Assembly (NCBI GenBank): GCA_964527925.1
Contig: CAZGQO010000007.1
Span: 59,455-123,454, forward strand
DNA: 64,000 bases
Source: Ch128b sp964527925
Lineage (GTDB): Bacteria; Bacteroidota; Ignavibacteria; Ch128b
Reading direction: 5' to 3'
Of the stretch, positions 1 to 9,358 are shown one piece after another; position 1 is the first letter of the stretch; every line of letters begins with the position of its first letter. A model generated the notes under the pieces. The model had not been told where the DNA came from, searched no databases, and worked only from the letters and a program-made list of their open reading frames with translations. Position numbers and translations under genes: made by a program.

Positions 1-233
1 TGAATCAATTCTCCCCAAGCATTGACCGGAGTTTATCATTTTTTCTGCACGAATAACTATAATATCATTCTTCTTCAAGTTTCACCTGTAATTTTTCCCT
101 GATTACATGTAATTATTACACTCAAATTATACAAAACAATAAAAATTCTAAAAAATTTAGATAAATGAGTTGGTACATTAATTGACTATATAATTGAAGT
201 GAAATTGAATATACTCTCCTGAACCTCCTAGTT

Positions 234-265
234 AACCCGGGCTAAAGTCCCGGGTTCTTTTTTTT
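234..265 (+). terminator. Rho-independent terminator, CCCGGG stem
   Basis: An 8-bp perfect stem (234-241 with 249-256, core CCCGGG) with a 7-nt loop is followed by C and about eight T residues on the plus strand. It must serve a gene to the left of the window or at its edge. A very similar hairpin ends the next plus-strand gene. Confidence 0.85.
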
Positions 266-500
266 AAACACTTCAGAGAAAATATAACAATCTATTCCTA
301 ACAATACCTATCTTAAATTTTTTAGTCACTAAATAAAACAATGCTCACTTCTGAAGCCAAACAGAAAGGATATGTACAGCCACATAAAGTTTATCAAATC
401 CTTGTTTTAATTTAGAACACTTTTCATTTAGAGACACTACTATTATTACAATTCCCTCAAAAAATCAAAAAAAATAAGTTTTTACTGGGGTACTAATATT

Positions 501-535
501 GACAATAAAACTTAAAGTTCGAAATAGTTTTAGTA
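501..535 (+). promoter_or_regulatory. Possible promoter of the giant surface gene
   Basis: TTGACA at 501-506 is followed by TAGTTTTA at 528-535. The second element resembles the Bacteroidota -7 element TAnnTTTG with one mismatch. The 21-nt spacing is loose for both sigma types and the DNA is very AT-rich, so this is only a candidate. A purine-rich AAAGGA sits before the ATG at 567. Confidence 0.25.
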
Positions 536-566
536 AAAATTAAAAAAAATATCAAAGGATGTTTCT

Positions 567-3500
567 ATGAAACCAAAAATACAATATCTATTGAATTTAT
601 TAGTCACTCTTTCCCTATTTGGTTTATGGTTATACCCCAATTTAGCATTCTCTCAGGGAACGTGTGATTTAACTAAATTCGTCACTTACACACAAGGTGG
701 ATGGGGCAATAAGGGTGGAAAACTGTGCAACGGTGTAACTTTCATCACCGTTAAACAATTAGAAACGGGTGAAGAAGTTTCAAAAGGTAATGGAACAGAT
801 AAGCTTGGAGCTAACACTACATTTACATTTTCAAATGGAAAATCTGTTGTTATACATACTTCTTGTTCCCAACCAATTTTTATCGGGATGAAGGTTACAG
901 CAGATGGTTTTACATATGAGATTGTACAATTAACTACAATCCCTTCTACGAGTTCAAATCCTGGAGTTATAAGGGATCTATATTTCAATGAAGTATTTCC
1001 TTCTGGTTTAGTTGTTGGAACAAACTTCAAACTTACACTCACATCAGCTAAAGCAGTTGAGAAATTTCTACCTCAAGGAGGATCACCAAAAGCTTTAGAT
1101 AAAAACTATACTGATCCAAAAAGTACTAAAGCTGGTGTTTTTGGTGGCCAAGTGGTTGCATTAAAATTAAATGTTGCTTTTAGTGATGCCGGTAAAATAG
1201 GTACTGGAACAACAAAATTAGGTGAATTAGTTGTCAATGCTGGACCACTGGCAGGTAAGACAGTTTACGAAGTTCTGAATTTAGCTAATAAAGCATTAGG
1301 TGGTGAAACAACACCTTACACCATTCATCAACTAAATGAAACGGTAACAGCAATAAACGAAAACTTTGATGATGGTAAGGTAAATAAGTGCTTTCTAAGA
1401 TGTCCTGAGTTACCACAATTAGGTTCAATTTCTGGTACTGTATTTTTTGATGTCAATAGTGATGGTAATTTTAATTCTGGTGAGTTTGGATTACCAAATG
1501 TTAAAGTGTATTTGTATTCAGGAACTATTTTAATAGATTCAACTTTCACTGATGAATCTGGTTATTATAAGTTTTCATTCCTGAATGCGGGTAATTATAG
1601 CGTGAAGGTTATAGATCCATATCAACTTGTATTAACAAATCCACCAAATCCAAAATCTGTTTCACTTTCTTCAGGTGAAAACAAACAAAATATAAATTTT
1701 GGTTACAAGTGTCAGGTGCAACTTGCTAAAATATCTGGTTATGTTTATGTAGATGCTAATAAAAACGGAGTTAAGGATTCGGGTGAACAAGTTTTATCAA
1801 ATGTAACAATAAAGCTTTATGACAAAGATGGTGTAATTCTAGGTACTATCACAACAAACTCATCCGGTTATTATGAGTTTGCTGATCTGGCACCCGGAAT
1901 TTATACCGTTGAAGAGATCGATCCTGATATGTATAGAAGTACAACTTCAAATTATATTAACCTTTATTTATCTGCTGGACAAAATTCGCAGAACAATAAT
2001 TTTGGAGATATTTTATCTGCTGATATTTGTGGTTTAGTTTATAATGATGAAAACGGTGATGGAATTAAGCAACCTTCTGAACTAGGAATAAGCGATGTAC
2101 TTATTGAATTATTTGATAAACATACTGGAGAATTCGTTGCATCAACTACAACAGGTGCAGCTGGTGAATATTGCTTCCCATATTTAATTCCGAATACTTA
2201 TAAAGTAAAAGAAACTGATCTTCCTGGATACATCAGTACAACCCCAAATGAAATTACTGTAACTGTCAATCAAGGTGATAAGAGTTACAATAACTATTTT
2301 GGTGATAAGATTCAGGTTATTCAAAAAGGTTCAATTGGTAATTTTGTCTGGAATGACCTGAACAAAAACGGAATTCAAGATTATGGTGAACCTGGTGTTC
2401 CAAATGTTATTGTGAAACTTTACGATTGCAATGATAACTGGATTAAAGAACTTACTACTGATTCAAATGGTAAATATAAATTCGACAGCTTGAATCCTGG
2501 TTCTTATCAAATTCTTGTCCAGTTGCCTTCAGGTTACGCTTTCACTCAACCTAATCAAGGATCTGATGATTCGAAAGATTCTGATATTGATCCAATAACC
2601 TGGAAATCACATTGCATTAATTTATTAAGTGGTCAGAATCTAACTAATGTTGATGCTGGAATTTACCAGCTTCCTACTTGCTCAATTGGTGATAGAGTGT
2701 GGAACGACTTAAATAAGAATGGTATACAGGATTATGATGAACCTGGAGTTCCGGGAATCAAAGTAAAGCTAATAGATTGTTCAAATTCTTCAGTTGTTCA
2801 AACGACTCAAACAAATAGCAGTGGAAATTATGTTTTCAATAATGTCTATTCTGGTAATTACAAAATAAAATTCTTTGACTTACCTGATGGATGGAAATTC
2901 ACAGCAAAAGATCAAGGCACAAATGATTTAAAGGACTCAGATGCAGATCCTTCAACCGGCTATACAATTTGCTTTAATATTGAAACATTTAATTGTGATA
3001 GTAACTCAACAAGATGGGATGCAGGAATTTATTTTGAACAACCCTCATTATTCTGCTCTGTTGGTGACAAAGTCTGGGAAGATTTGAATAAAAATGGTAT
3101 TCAAGATCCAGGTGAACCAGGTGTACCAAATGTCATGGTCAAATTATTCGCTTGTGACTCTCATACACCTATGTTTACGCAGACAACAAATGCACAGGGT
3201 AAATATTTATTTAACAATGTTCCTGAAGGTTATTACTATATCAAATTTGAAAATTTACCAACGGGATATAGTTTCACAGCTAAGGACGCAGGATCTAATG
3301 ACTTGTTTGATTCAGATGTTGATCCAGGTACTGGAAAAACTGCATGCTTCCCAATAGATCCACACAATTGTGACAGCAATTCTGTAAAATGGGATGCCGG
3401 AATCTTTCTATGCCCACCTACTTATGAAGTGAAAGGAATGGTATTTAATGACTTAAACGGCAATGGCGTGAAAGATTTTGACGAAGTGGGAATTCCAAAT

Positions 3501-5969
3501 GTACAGATCAAACTATGGGGTACATCAGCAAACCTAATTGCAACCACATTAACAAACTCACAAGGTAATTTTAAATTCACAGGTGTGCTGCCCGGTGAAT
3601 ATCATGTTCAGGAAATTGATTTACCAGGTTACATCAGCACAACACCTAATTCATTCTTTATAACGGTTACAAATTCAAATGTTGCTAATATTCTCTTTGG
3701 AGATAAAGTTAAACCCACATCCGAACCTTGTGATTTATCAAAATATAAAACCTATACTCAAGATCAGTGGTGCCTTGAACCTGCAAAATCAATACTGTTA
3801 AATAATTTCAGCAGTATATTCCCGCATGGATTTATAATTGGTGATCAGGGTTCTCCATATAATGTGAAATTTACAAGTGGTAATGCGCTGAAATCTTTCT
3901 TACCGCAAATGGGTGCTCCTGGTCAGCTCAATATGAGTTATATTAATCCAACTACAACAACAGCAGGACAATTCCCAGGAAATGTTGCAGCACTTACATT
4001 AAATGTTGTCTTAAATGATTCAGGTATTCTTGGATTCACATCTACAACTAAACTAGGAAATCTTGTCGTCGCTTCTGGTCCGATGAAAGACTACAAAGTC
4101 TACGAAGTACTATTACTTGCAAATAAGGCACTTGGTGGTGGAACAACTCCATTCTCAATTCAAACCTTGAATGATGTTGTTTCGATGATTAATTACAACT
4201 TTGCATGTGATTGCAATTATGGATTCTTAACATGTCCTCCTCCGCCAGATTCTTGCGGTGGTGGATTTGATGCTGGTGTTGAATCAAATGCAAACCTTGC
4301 TGACTTATTGTTACAGCGATTGACAAAGATCGAATATGGATTAACAACTAAGATATTGAGAAATCCAAAAGCTGTCTTCAGTGCAAGTTTAGGATTAAGA
4401 GATATATTACCACCAGTTGGTCCACAAGGATCAAGACCTGTTGAAACAACACCTTTCGATATTCTTGGAATTTCGAATGCAACTTCAGCTTATGCGGCTG
4501 ATTACAATTTATCGTTAGCAAAAGGTGATGTACGAATTGCAAGTGTGTTTGCAACAACAACAAATCCTCCTTACATCTATGAACATACAAAAGCGATCTG
4601 CGATAGATTAATCAATGCTGAACTCGAAAACATTTCACAAGTTGAAATTGATGGACATTACTTCTTCGCTTCTGTTTTGAACAAAGCTGCTGAAGGAGTA
4701 AAAGATTATACAATTCACTTCAGTATATATGAAGTTGGGAATAAATTCATTGTTGATTCAAGATGGCTGATTGAAGAATATAAAGTTCCATCAAATGCAA
4801 CAAATGTTTATAACTTCCAGGTTTGGGGAAGTAATTTCCAGAACGCAATGTTCCTTGTTAGTCAGATTCTTAACCAATTTGAATCACGAGGAGTTGTTGA
4901 ATACTTAAATACAACAAGTATTCATCCAAGTCTGGTCTATGTAAAGCGAGGTAAATACAATCACAATGGAACCATCGAGCTGGTCGTCTACAATGAACAA
5001 ATGAACTCTGATGTTGTCACAATTAAATTCAAAGCACGAGAAATTCAAGGCGGTCCGAAGAACGAATTCGTCAAAACATTCCAGTTATTACTAGGATTAA
5101 ACACTCTCACTATCAATACTGGAATTCTTTCAGATGCAAATATTTATCTCAGCTCAACAAATGGTTTCAAAGATGAAATTTTTGTCAGCGGTGGTGCCTA
5201 TACTTATCTGAATGGAAATAATTCAAGAGTAGATGAATTCGTAACAAACTCATTCTCAAACTTAAACCTTGCATCGTTACCAAAAGAGTCAATGATCTTA
5301 AGTGGTGGTGCAAGAGTGAGAGGACAGCTTGGTGACTGGATTACAATATTTAGATCACTAACTGCAAACACAGCACCTTATGACTTGAGTGATTTTTATG
5401 CAATCAGATTAAAGATTCGTGGTTATGGTAATGTGCAATTAAGACTTGAACAGGATGGAATTAAGAACTTTGATTTCCATACAAAGAAATTAGTACTTGA
5501 TGGTTCAGAACAAGTACTAACTATTCCTTTCAACGAATTCAAACAACTCTATGGTAGAATGGACTTCAATCCAGAGCTGATTAGAAAGATATCGGTTTTA
5601 ATAACTAAGGATGAAAATCCAAACATCTCTCTTGTTGATATTGAAATAAAAGAGATTGCCTTCTTGAAGAAAGGTAATGATCAGACCTCAGGAACTGAGA
5701 TTCCAAAAGAATTCAGGTTATCCCAAAACTATCCTAACCCATTCAACCCAAGTACATTGATTGAATACTCTGTTGCAAAGGAAGAACGAGTTACTATCAA
5801 AGTATATAATGTATTGGGTAAAGAAGTTGCAACACTGATAGACGAAGTAAAAGAACCTGGAGTTTATTCAGTTAGATTTGATGCATCACAACTTAGCTCT
5901 GGGGTATACTTCTATAAATTACAAAGTGACTCTTACTCCGCAGTTCGAAAGATGATTTTGCAGAAGTAA
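567..5969 (+). CDS. Giant secreted surface protein: seven SdrD B-like domains, T9SS sorting domain
   Basis: This is an 1800-residue exported protein. Residues 1-30 are a Sec signal peptide ending near AFSQG. Seven SdrD B-like (Cna-B fold) domains start near residues 286, 388, 486, 589, 705, 830 and 953. Each has the calcium-loop-like pattern DxNxNGxxDxGExGxPNVxVxL; domains 4-6 are closely alike. A cysteine-containing module (CDLSKYKTYTQ, LANKALGGGTTP) occurs before the repeats (about residues 32-280) and again after them (about 1054-1215). A long region follows, including a stretch at about 1580-1700 that looks like a carbohydrate-binding beta-sandwich. The last 85 residues are a T9SS sorting domain (QNYPNPFNPST ... 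GVYFYKL). Known family role: a stalk or adhesin-type surface protein. The ligand is unknown. The gene stands alone and ends at a strong terminator. Confidence 0.9.
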   Translation: MKPKIQYLLNLLVTLSLFGLWLYPNLAFSQGTCDLTKFVTYTQGGWGNKGGKLCNGVTFITVKQLETGEEVSKGNGTDKLGANTTFTFSNGKSVVIHTSCSQPIFIGMKVTADGFTYEIVQLTTIPSTSSNPGVIRDLYFNEVFPSGLVVGTNFKLTLTSAKAVEKFLPQGGSPKALDKNYTDPKSTKAGVFGGQVVALKLNVAFSDAGKIGTGTTKLGELVVNAGPLAGKTVYEVLNLANKALGGETTPYTIHQLNETVTAINENFDDGKVNKCFLRCPELPQLGSISGTVFFDVNSDGNFNSGEFGLPNVKVYLYSGTILIDSTFTDESGYYKFSFLNAGNYSVKVIDPYQLVLTNPPNPKSVSLSSGENKQNINFGYKCQVQLAKISGYVYVDANKNGVKDSGEQVLSNVTIKLYDKDGVILGTITTNSSGYYEFADLAPGIYTVEEIDPDMYRSTTSNYINLYLSAGQNSQNNNFGDILSADICGLVYNDENGDGIKQPSELGISDVLIELFDKHTGEFVASTTTGAAGEYCFPYLIPNTYKVKETDLPGYISTTPNEITVTVNQGDKSYNNYFGDKIQVIQKGSIGNFVWNDLNKNGIQDYGEPGVPNVIVKLYDCNDNWIKELTTDSNGKYKFDSLNPGSYQILVQLPSGYAFTQPNQGSDDSKDSDIDPITWKSHCINLLSGQNLTNVDAGIYQLPTCSIGDRVWNDLNKNGIQDYDEPGVPGIKVKLIDCSNSSVVQTTQTNSSGNYVFNNVYSGNYKIKFFDLPDGWKFTAKDQGTNDLKDSDADPSTGYTICFNIETFNCDSNSTRWDAGIYFEQPSLFCSVGDKVWEDLNKNGIQDPGEPGVPNVMVKLFACDSHTPMFTQTTNAQGKYLFNNVPEGYYYIKFENLPTGYSFTAKDAGSNDLFDSDVDPGTGKTACFPIDPHNCDSNSVKWDAGIFLCPPTYEVKGMVFNDLNGNGVKDFDEVGIPNVQIKLWGTSANLIATTLTNSQGNFKFTGVLPGEYHVQEIDLPGYISTTPNSFFITVTNSNVANILFGDKVKPTSEPCDLSKYKTYTQDQWCLEPAKSILLNNFSSIFPHGFIIGDQGSPYNVKFTSGNALKSFLPQMGAPGQLNMSYINPTTTTAGQFPGNVAALTLNVVLNDSGILGFTSTTKLGNLVVASGPMKDYKVYEVLLLANKALGGGTTPFSIQTLNDVVSMINYNFACDCNYGFLTCPPPPDSCGGGFDAGVESNANLADLLLQRLTKIEYGLTTKILRNPKAVFSASLGLRDILPPVGPQGSRPVETTPFDILGISNATSAYAADYNLSLAKGDVRIASVFATTTNPPYIYEHTKAICDRLINAELENISQVEIDGHYFFASVLNKAAEGVKDYTIHFSIYEVGNKFIVDSRWLIEEYKVPSNATNVYNFQVWGSNFQNAMFLVSQILNQFESRGVVEYLNTTSIHPSLVYVKRGKYNHNGTIELVVYNEQMNSDVVTIKFKAREIQGGPKNEFVKTFQLLLGLNTLTINTGILSDANIYLSSTNGFKDEIFVSGGAYTYLNGNNSRVDEFVTNSFSNLNLASLPKESMILSGGARVRGQLGDWITIFRSLTANTAPYDLSDFYAIRLKIRGYGNVQLRLEQDGIKNFDFHTKKLVLDGSEQVLTIPFNEFKQLYGRMDFNPELIRKISVLITKDENPNISLVDIEIKEIAFLKKGNDQTSGTEIPKEFRLSQNYPNPFNPSTLIEYSVAKEERVTIKVYNVLGKEVATLIDEVKEPGVYSVRFDASQLSSGVYFYKLQSDSYSAVRKMILQK
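2333..3720 (+). repeat. Coding tandem repeats (SdrD B domains 4-7)
   Basis: Within the giant gene, segments starting near 2333, 2680 and 3055 repeat the same coding pattern (GDxVWNDLNKNGIQD, EPGVP) at roughly 350-375 nt spacing, and a diverged copy starts near 3425. Nucleotide identity is partial, so this is an old protein-domain repeat rather than a fresh DNA duplication. Confidence 0.75.
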
Positions 5970-6000
5970 TTCTGCATTAAGCGCTCCCTTCCCGCGTGGA

Positions 6001-6034
6001 AAGCCCGGGCAATTAGCCCGGGTTTTCTTTTTTT
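6001..6034 (+). terminator. Rho-independent terminator of the giant surface gene
   Basis: A stem of about ten pairs (6001-6010 with 6016-6025, CCCGGG core, one G-T pair) with loop AATTA is followed by TCTTTTTTT. It lies 32 nt after the TAA stop at 5967-5969. It overlaps the last codons of the convergent lipoprotein gene by 2 nt. The stem is nearly the same as the hairpin at 234-265. Confidence 0.92.
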
Positions 6035-6467
6035 AATCAAGTGTAAATTCATCTTTAATTTCAGAATGTTGACCACTAAGATTATCCTTGCTGTGAAGAA
6101 TCAATATATAGTTCCCTTTTTGAAATGTACTATCAAGAATGAATGACAATTCAAGATTCAAATACTTACCAAATTTCTCATTTTGAGTTGAAATTGTATC
6201 TACCTTAGCTATTGATGAAATTTTTCTGTTTTCAGGTGTAATTAAATCAGCAGCAAGACTGATGTTAAACTTATAGTTTTCTTCTTCTTTAAGAACTTTG
6301 AACCCTTCAGCTTTAACGGAAACATAAACTTCTTGACTAATTCCTTCTTCGTCGATTGGCAATGAATAAATATTCAAATCATATAATCTGAAATTAATTG
6401 GCTCTTCTTGCTTACAACCAGATAAAGTCAGCAACAAGATTAAAATTCCAATTAAAAGATTTTTCAT
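6033..6467 (-). CDS. Small lipoprotein of unknown function
   Basis: This 144-residue protein has a type II signal peptide with lipobox LSGC (Cys at about residue 18), so it should be lipid-anchored after export. The mature part is hydrophilic with alternating beta-strand character. I recognise no domain. A GGAG ribosome site precedes the ATG. It lies downstream of the amylase-like gene on the same strand with a 77-nt gap, and it is convergent with the giant surface gene. A partner role for the amylase is possible but unsupported. Confidence 0.75.
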   Translation of the reverse strand: MKNLLIGILILLLTLSGCKQEEPINFRLYDLNIYSLPIDEEGISQEVYVSVKAEGFKVLKEEENYKFNISLAADLITPENRKISSIAKVDTISTQNEKFGKYLNLELSFILDSTFQKGNYILILHSKDNLSGQHSEIKDEFTLD

Positions 6468-6544
6468 GTTTTATCTCCATAAATGTGAATACTTTTTTGC
6501 AATTAGTCTATTTATCAGAACTCTAAACAACCATCCATTTTAAA

Positions 6545-9358
6545 TCACTTAATCAAAATCATTTTTTTCTCGGCGATGTAGTAATCAGTTACAAGACGAT
6601 AGATATAAACTCCACTTGAAAGATTCGACGCATCAAAAGTTTTTAAGTAAACACCTGATTTTTGATACTCATCAATAAGTGTAGTGACTTTTTCACCCAA
6701 TGAATTATAAACTATTAATTGAACTCTTGAATCAATCGGTAAATCATAAGTAATATATGTAACAGGATTAAAAGGATTAGGATAATTTTGATACAACTTA
6801 AATTCCTTAGGCGTTATTTCATTACTATATTCAACTGAAGTAAGTAATCCCGGTTCAGGTGCTGGTAATTTTTTTGTAGTATAAATTCTAAATTCACCCG
6901 GTTGAATAGTTATTGTCATTGAGGTATTTGATACTTCAACACTATCACCATAAAAATAATTATACCACCAACCTGTATTCTGGAAATTTGGAGAAACGAC
7001 TTTTTGAACTACATCAAAATTTCCAACGATAGCAACTTTCATTGAGTCATGATTTAACCATAATCTTTTTACAGATCCACTAAAATCTGTTGTGAAATTC
7101 TCTGTTGAGAACACGGAATAACTATTTTTTAAGTTGATTAAAGTTGCAAAAGTTCTATAAAGTTTATTTCTGTTAACATCATTAAAATATCCCCAACGAA
7201 TTGGTTTAGGCCCAGTACGTCCATTGTAATCAATAGAATAATCATAACCAAGTTCACCAAATTGCCAGATCATTTTTGGACCAGGAACAGTGAAGAAAAA
7301 TGCGCCTGCAAGTTTAATTCTCTCAAGTGCTGTTGCCAAATTTTTTATGTTGTAATTACCGCTTGAATTTCCATACATAAGATTTTTGTACATTAATCTC
7401 TCTTCATCGTGACTTTCCATATAACCAATCAAATGCGGCTTAGAAAATCCACAAGCTTTGTAAGAGATTCTTGTAAAATCAGATTTTCCACCATCGTGCC
7501 AGCCCATAGTTGCTTCGCTGTAATTATAATTCAAATTTCCCCAGCTAAGCATCCCATAATTGGTGAGAACCTGCTCTTCTGAATCAACGGCAAAATGTTC
7601 AAGAATAACATAAGCAGTAGAATCGTATTTCCAGATGCTATCTGCATATTGTTTTAAGATATTTATTCTTGATTGATCATACTGTCCCCATAAACCAACA
7701 TCACCGCCTGAATTAGTTTGAGTAAATCCTTTTGATAAATCGAATCTGAATCCATCAACTTTGTACTCCTGTAAATAGAATTTGAGAGCTCGAGTAACCA
7801 ATTCTTTTGTTGCTGAACTTTCGTGATTGAAATCGTATCCTACATTATAAGGATGTTTAGGGATTGGATTGAACCATAAACTGTTTGATGCAGGTCTTTG
7901 ATTAGTTTCATCCCAATACATTCGAACAAGTGAAGATTGACCAAAATTGTGATTGAACACAACATCAAGAATAACAGCAAATCCCATTTGATGAGCTTTA
8001 TCGATAAAAGCTTTCAGGGCATTTTTTGTTCCGTAATATTTATCCATTGCAAAATAGAAAGTCGTATTATAACCCCAGCTTTCATTTCCTTCAAATTCAT
8101 TAATAGGCATTAGTTCGATTGCATTGACACCGAGTTTTTTCAAGTAGTTGAGTGTATCCGCAAGCGTTTTGTAATCGTGAGTTTGGAGAAAGTCGCGAAG
8201 AAGAAGTTCGTATACTACAAGTTTTGTTTTGTCTGGTTTTTGAAAATTGGTCACTTGCCAGTTATACTTTTCTTCATTAATCTTAAAAGTTGAAACAAGG
8301 TGAGTTGTTTTTCCGAAAGGATAAGGTTTCAAATTTGGATAAACTGTTGATGGAATATATTGATCATTCCACGGGTCTAAAATCTTCTCGCCGTATGGAT
8401 CAGCTACTTTTAGTTTTCCATCAATAAAATATTGATAGCCATATTCTTCATTGGGATTTAGATCGTTGATTTGAATCCAGAATCGATTTCCATCAGGTGT
8501 CTTTTTCATATAATATTTAGGATCAGCTTCCCAATTTGAAAAATCACCAATTACATAAACATAATTTTTGTATGGAGCAAAAAGTGATAAGATTACTGTT
8601 GTACTATCAATGATATTCACACCATCAACAATACCTGAAGGAAGTGGTGCAACTGTGATTGGCCCACGAACAAGAAAATAATTTGAATCAACTTTCACAT
8701 TGCCTGCACTATCAGTTGCAACTGCTTTAACAATGAATTTTCCATAATTGAAAAAAGTTAGAGTTCTACTGAGATAAAATGTATCTGTTGAAGCAAGCAA
8801 TGAATCATTTAAATAAAGTTTCAAATTTGTTGACCCAGCAGAAACAGCAGTTATTGTAATATTCTGTGCTGTGTTAATTATAGTTCCTTTCTCAACTGGG
8901 GAGAGAAATCTAACATTCAAACCAGGTTTATAAATTGGAAGGAAAATATCGCTGCCATCAACATCTCTACCGACTTTACTTCCATCCGCATTTCTGAAAA
9001 CGAAAGCTAACTTTAAGATATCTTCAGAATCGGGGACACCATAATATTGTGGAATGTTAATAGTAATTCGCCAGATATTATTTCCAATGTATTGATTGCT
9101 TGGTTGATTTGCTGGAGAACCCCATGTGGTTTTTACATAACGCCAGTCGTTGGGATGGCGACTTAAATTGGTTATTACACCTGTATGAACATAAATCGGA
9201 AAAACTCCAATTAAAGCACCATTACCTTTCGTTACATCATAATCAATTGTTATTACATCGTTACGAGTTGCAAAGTAGGGTGTCCATTGCAGAATTTGAG
9301 CTTCAGCAATTTTGTTAATCGATAAAATTAGAATAATTAAAACAAAAAACCTTTTCAT
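6545..9358 (-). CDS. Secreted GH13 alpha-amylase/isoamylase-type enzyme with T9SS sorting domain
   Basis: This 937-residue enzyme should cleave or rearrange alpha-glucans. A signal peptide (residues 1-20) is followed by beta-rich N-terminal domains. A CBM48-like domain at about 255-335 (GDFSNW, DPYGE) is typical of isoamylases and branching enzymes. The GH13 barrel follows with its four conserved regions: DVVFNHN near 464, GFRFDL near 536 (nucleophile Asp), ILEHF near 587 (acid/base Glu) and ESHDEE near 648 (third Asp). All three catalytic acids are present. The C-terminus is a T9SS sorting domain (QNYPNPFNPVT, GVYIYRL). Its start overlaps the stop of the nuclease-like gene by 4 nt, so the two are co-transcribed. 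I cannot tell hydrolase from branching or transfer activity. Confidence 0.92.
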   Translation of the reverse strand: MKRFFVLIILILSINKIAEAQILQWTPYFATRNDVITIDYDVTKGNGALIGVFPIYVHTGVITNLSRHPNDWRYVKTTWGSPANQPSNQYIGNNIWRITINIPQYYGVPDSEDILKLAFVFRNADGSKVGRDVDGSDIFLPIYKPGLNVRFLSPVEKGTIINTAQNITITAVSAGSTNLKLYLNDSLLASTDTFYLSRTLTFFNYGKFIVKAVATDSAGNVKVDSNYFLVRGPITVAPLPSGIVDGVNIIDSTTVILSLFAPYKNYVYVIGDFSNWEADPKYYMKKTPDGNRFWIQINDLNPNEEYGYQYFIDGKLKVADPYGEKILDPWNDQYIPSTVYPNLKPYPFGKTTHLVSTFKINEEKYNWQVTNFQKPDKTKLVVYELLLRDFLQTHDYKTLADTLNYLKKLGVNAIELMPINEFEGNESWGYNTTFYFAMDKYYGTKNALKAFIDKAHQMGFAVILDVVFNHNFGQSSLVRMYWDETNQRPASNSLWFNPIPKHPYNVGYDFNHESSATKELVTRALKFYLQEYKVDGFRFDLSKGFTQTNSGGDVGLWGQYDQSRINILKQYADSIWKYDSTAYVILEHFAVDSEEQVLTNYGMLSWGNLNYNYSEATMGWHDGGKSDFTRISYKACGFSKPHLIGYMESHDEERLMYKNLMYGNSSGNYNIKNLATALERIKLAGAFFFTVPGPKMIWQFGELGYDYSIDYNGRTGPKPIRWGYFNDVNRNKLYRTFATLINLKNSYSVFSTENFTTDFSGSVKRLWLNHDSMKVAIVGNFDVVQKVVSPNFQNTGWWYNYFYGDSVEVSNTSMTITIQPGEFRIYTTKKLPAPEPGLLTSVEYSNEITPKEFKLYQNYPNPFNPVTYITYDLPIDSRVQLIVYNSLGEKVTTLIDEYQKSGVYLKTFDASNLSSGVYIYRLVTDYYIAEKKMILIK

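Larger units (their letters stand above)
1..566. other. Intergenic leader region before the giant surface gene
   Basis: I see no convincing complete gene here. It holds a plus-strand terminator (about 234-265), so a plus-strand gene probably ends at or before the window edge, and a weak promoter-like pair at 501-535. A minus-strand reading frame that starts at a TTG at 78 runs off the window start in 26 codons. It has no stop, but it is too short to call. Confidence 0.5.

Noticed and set aside
1..78. Partial minus-strand gene running off the window start from a TTG at 78
   Set aside because: Only 26 codons are visible, with a rare start codon and no recognisable motif.
3094..3357. Reading frame inside the giant surface gene
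   Set aside because: It is a shadow of the SdrD repeats in another frame with no ribosome site.
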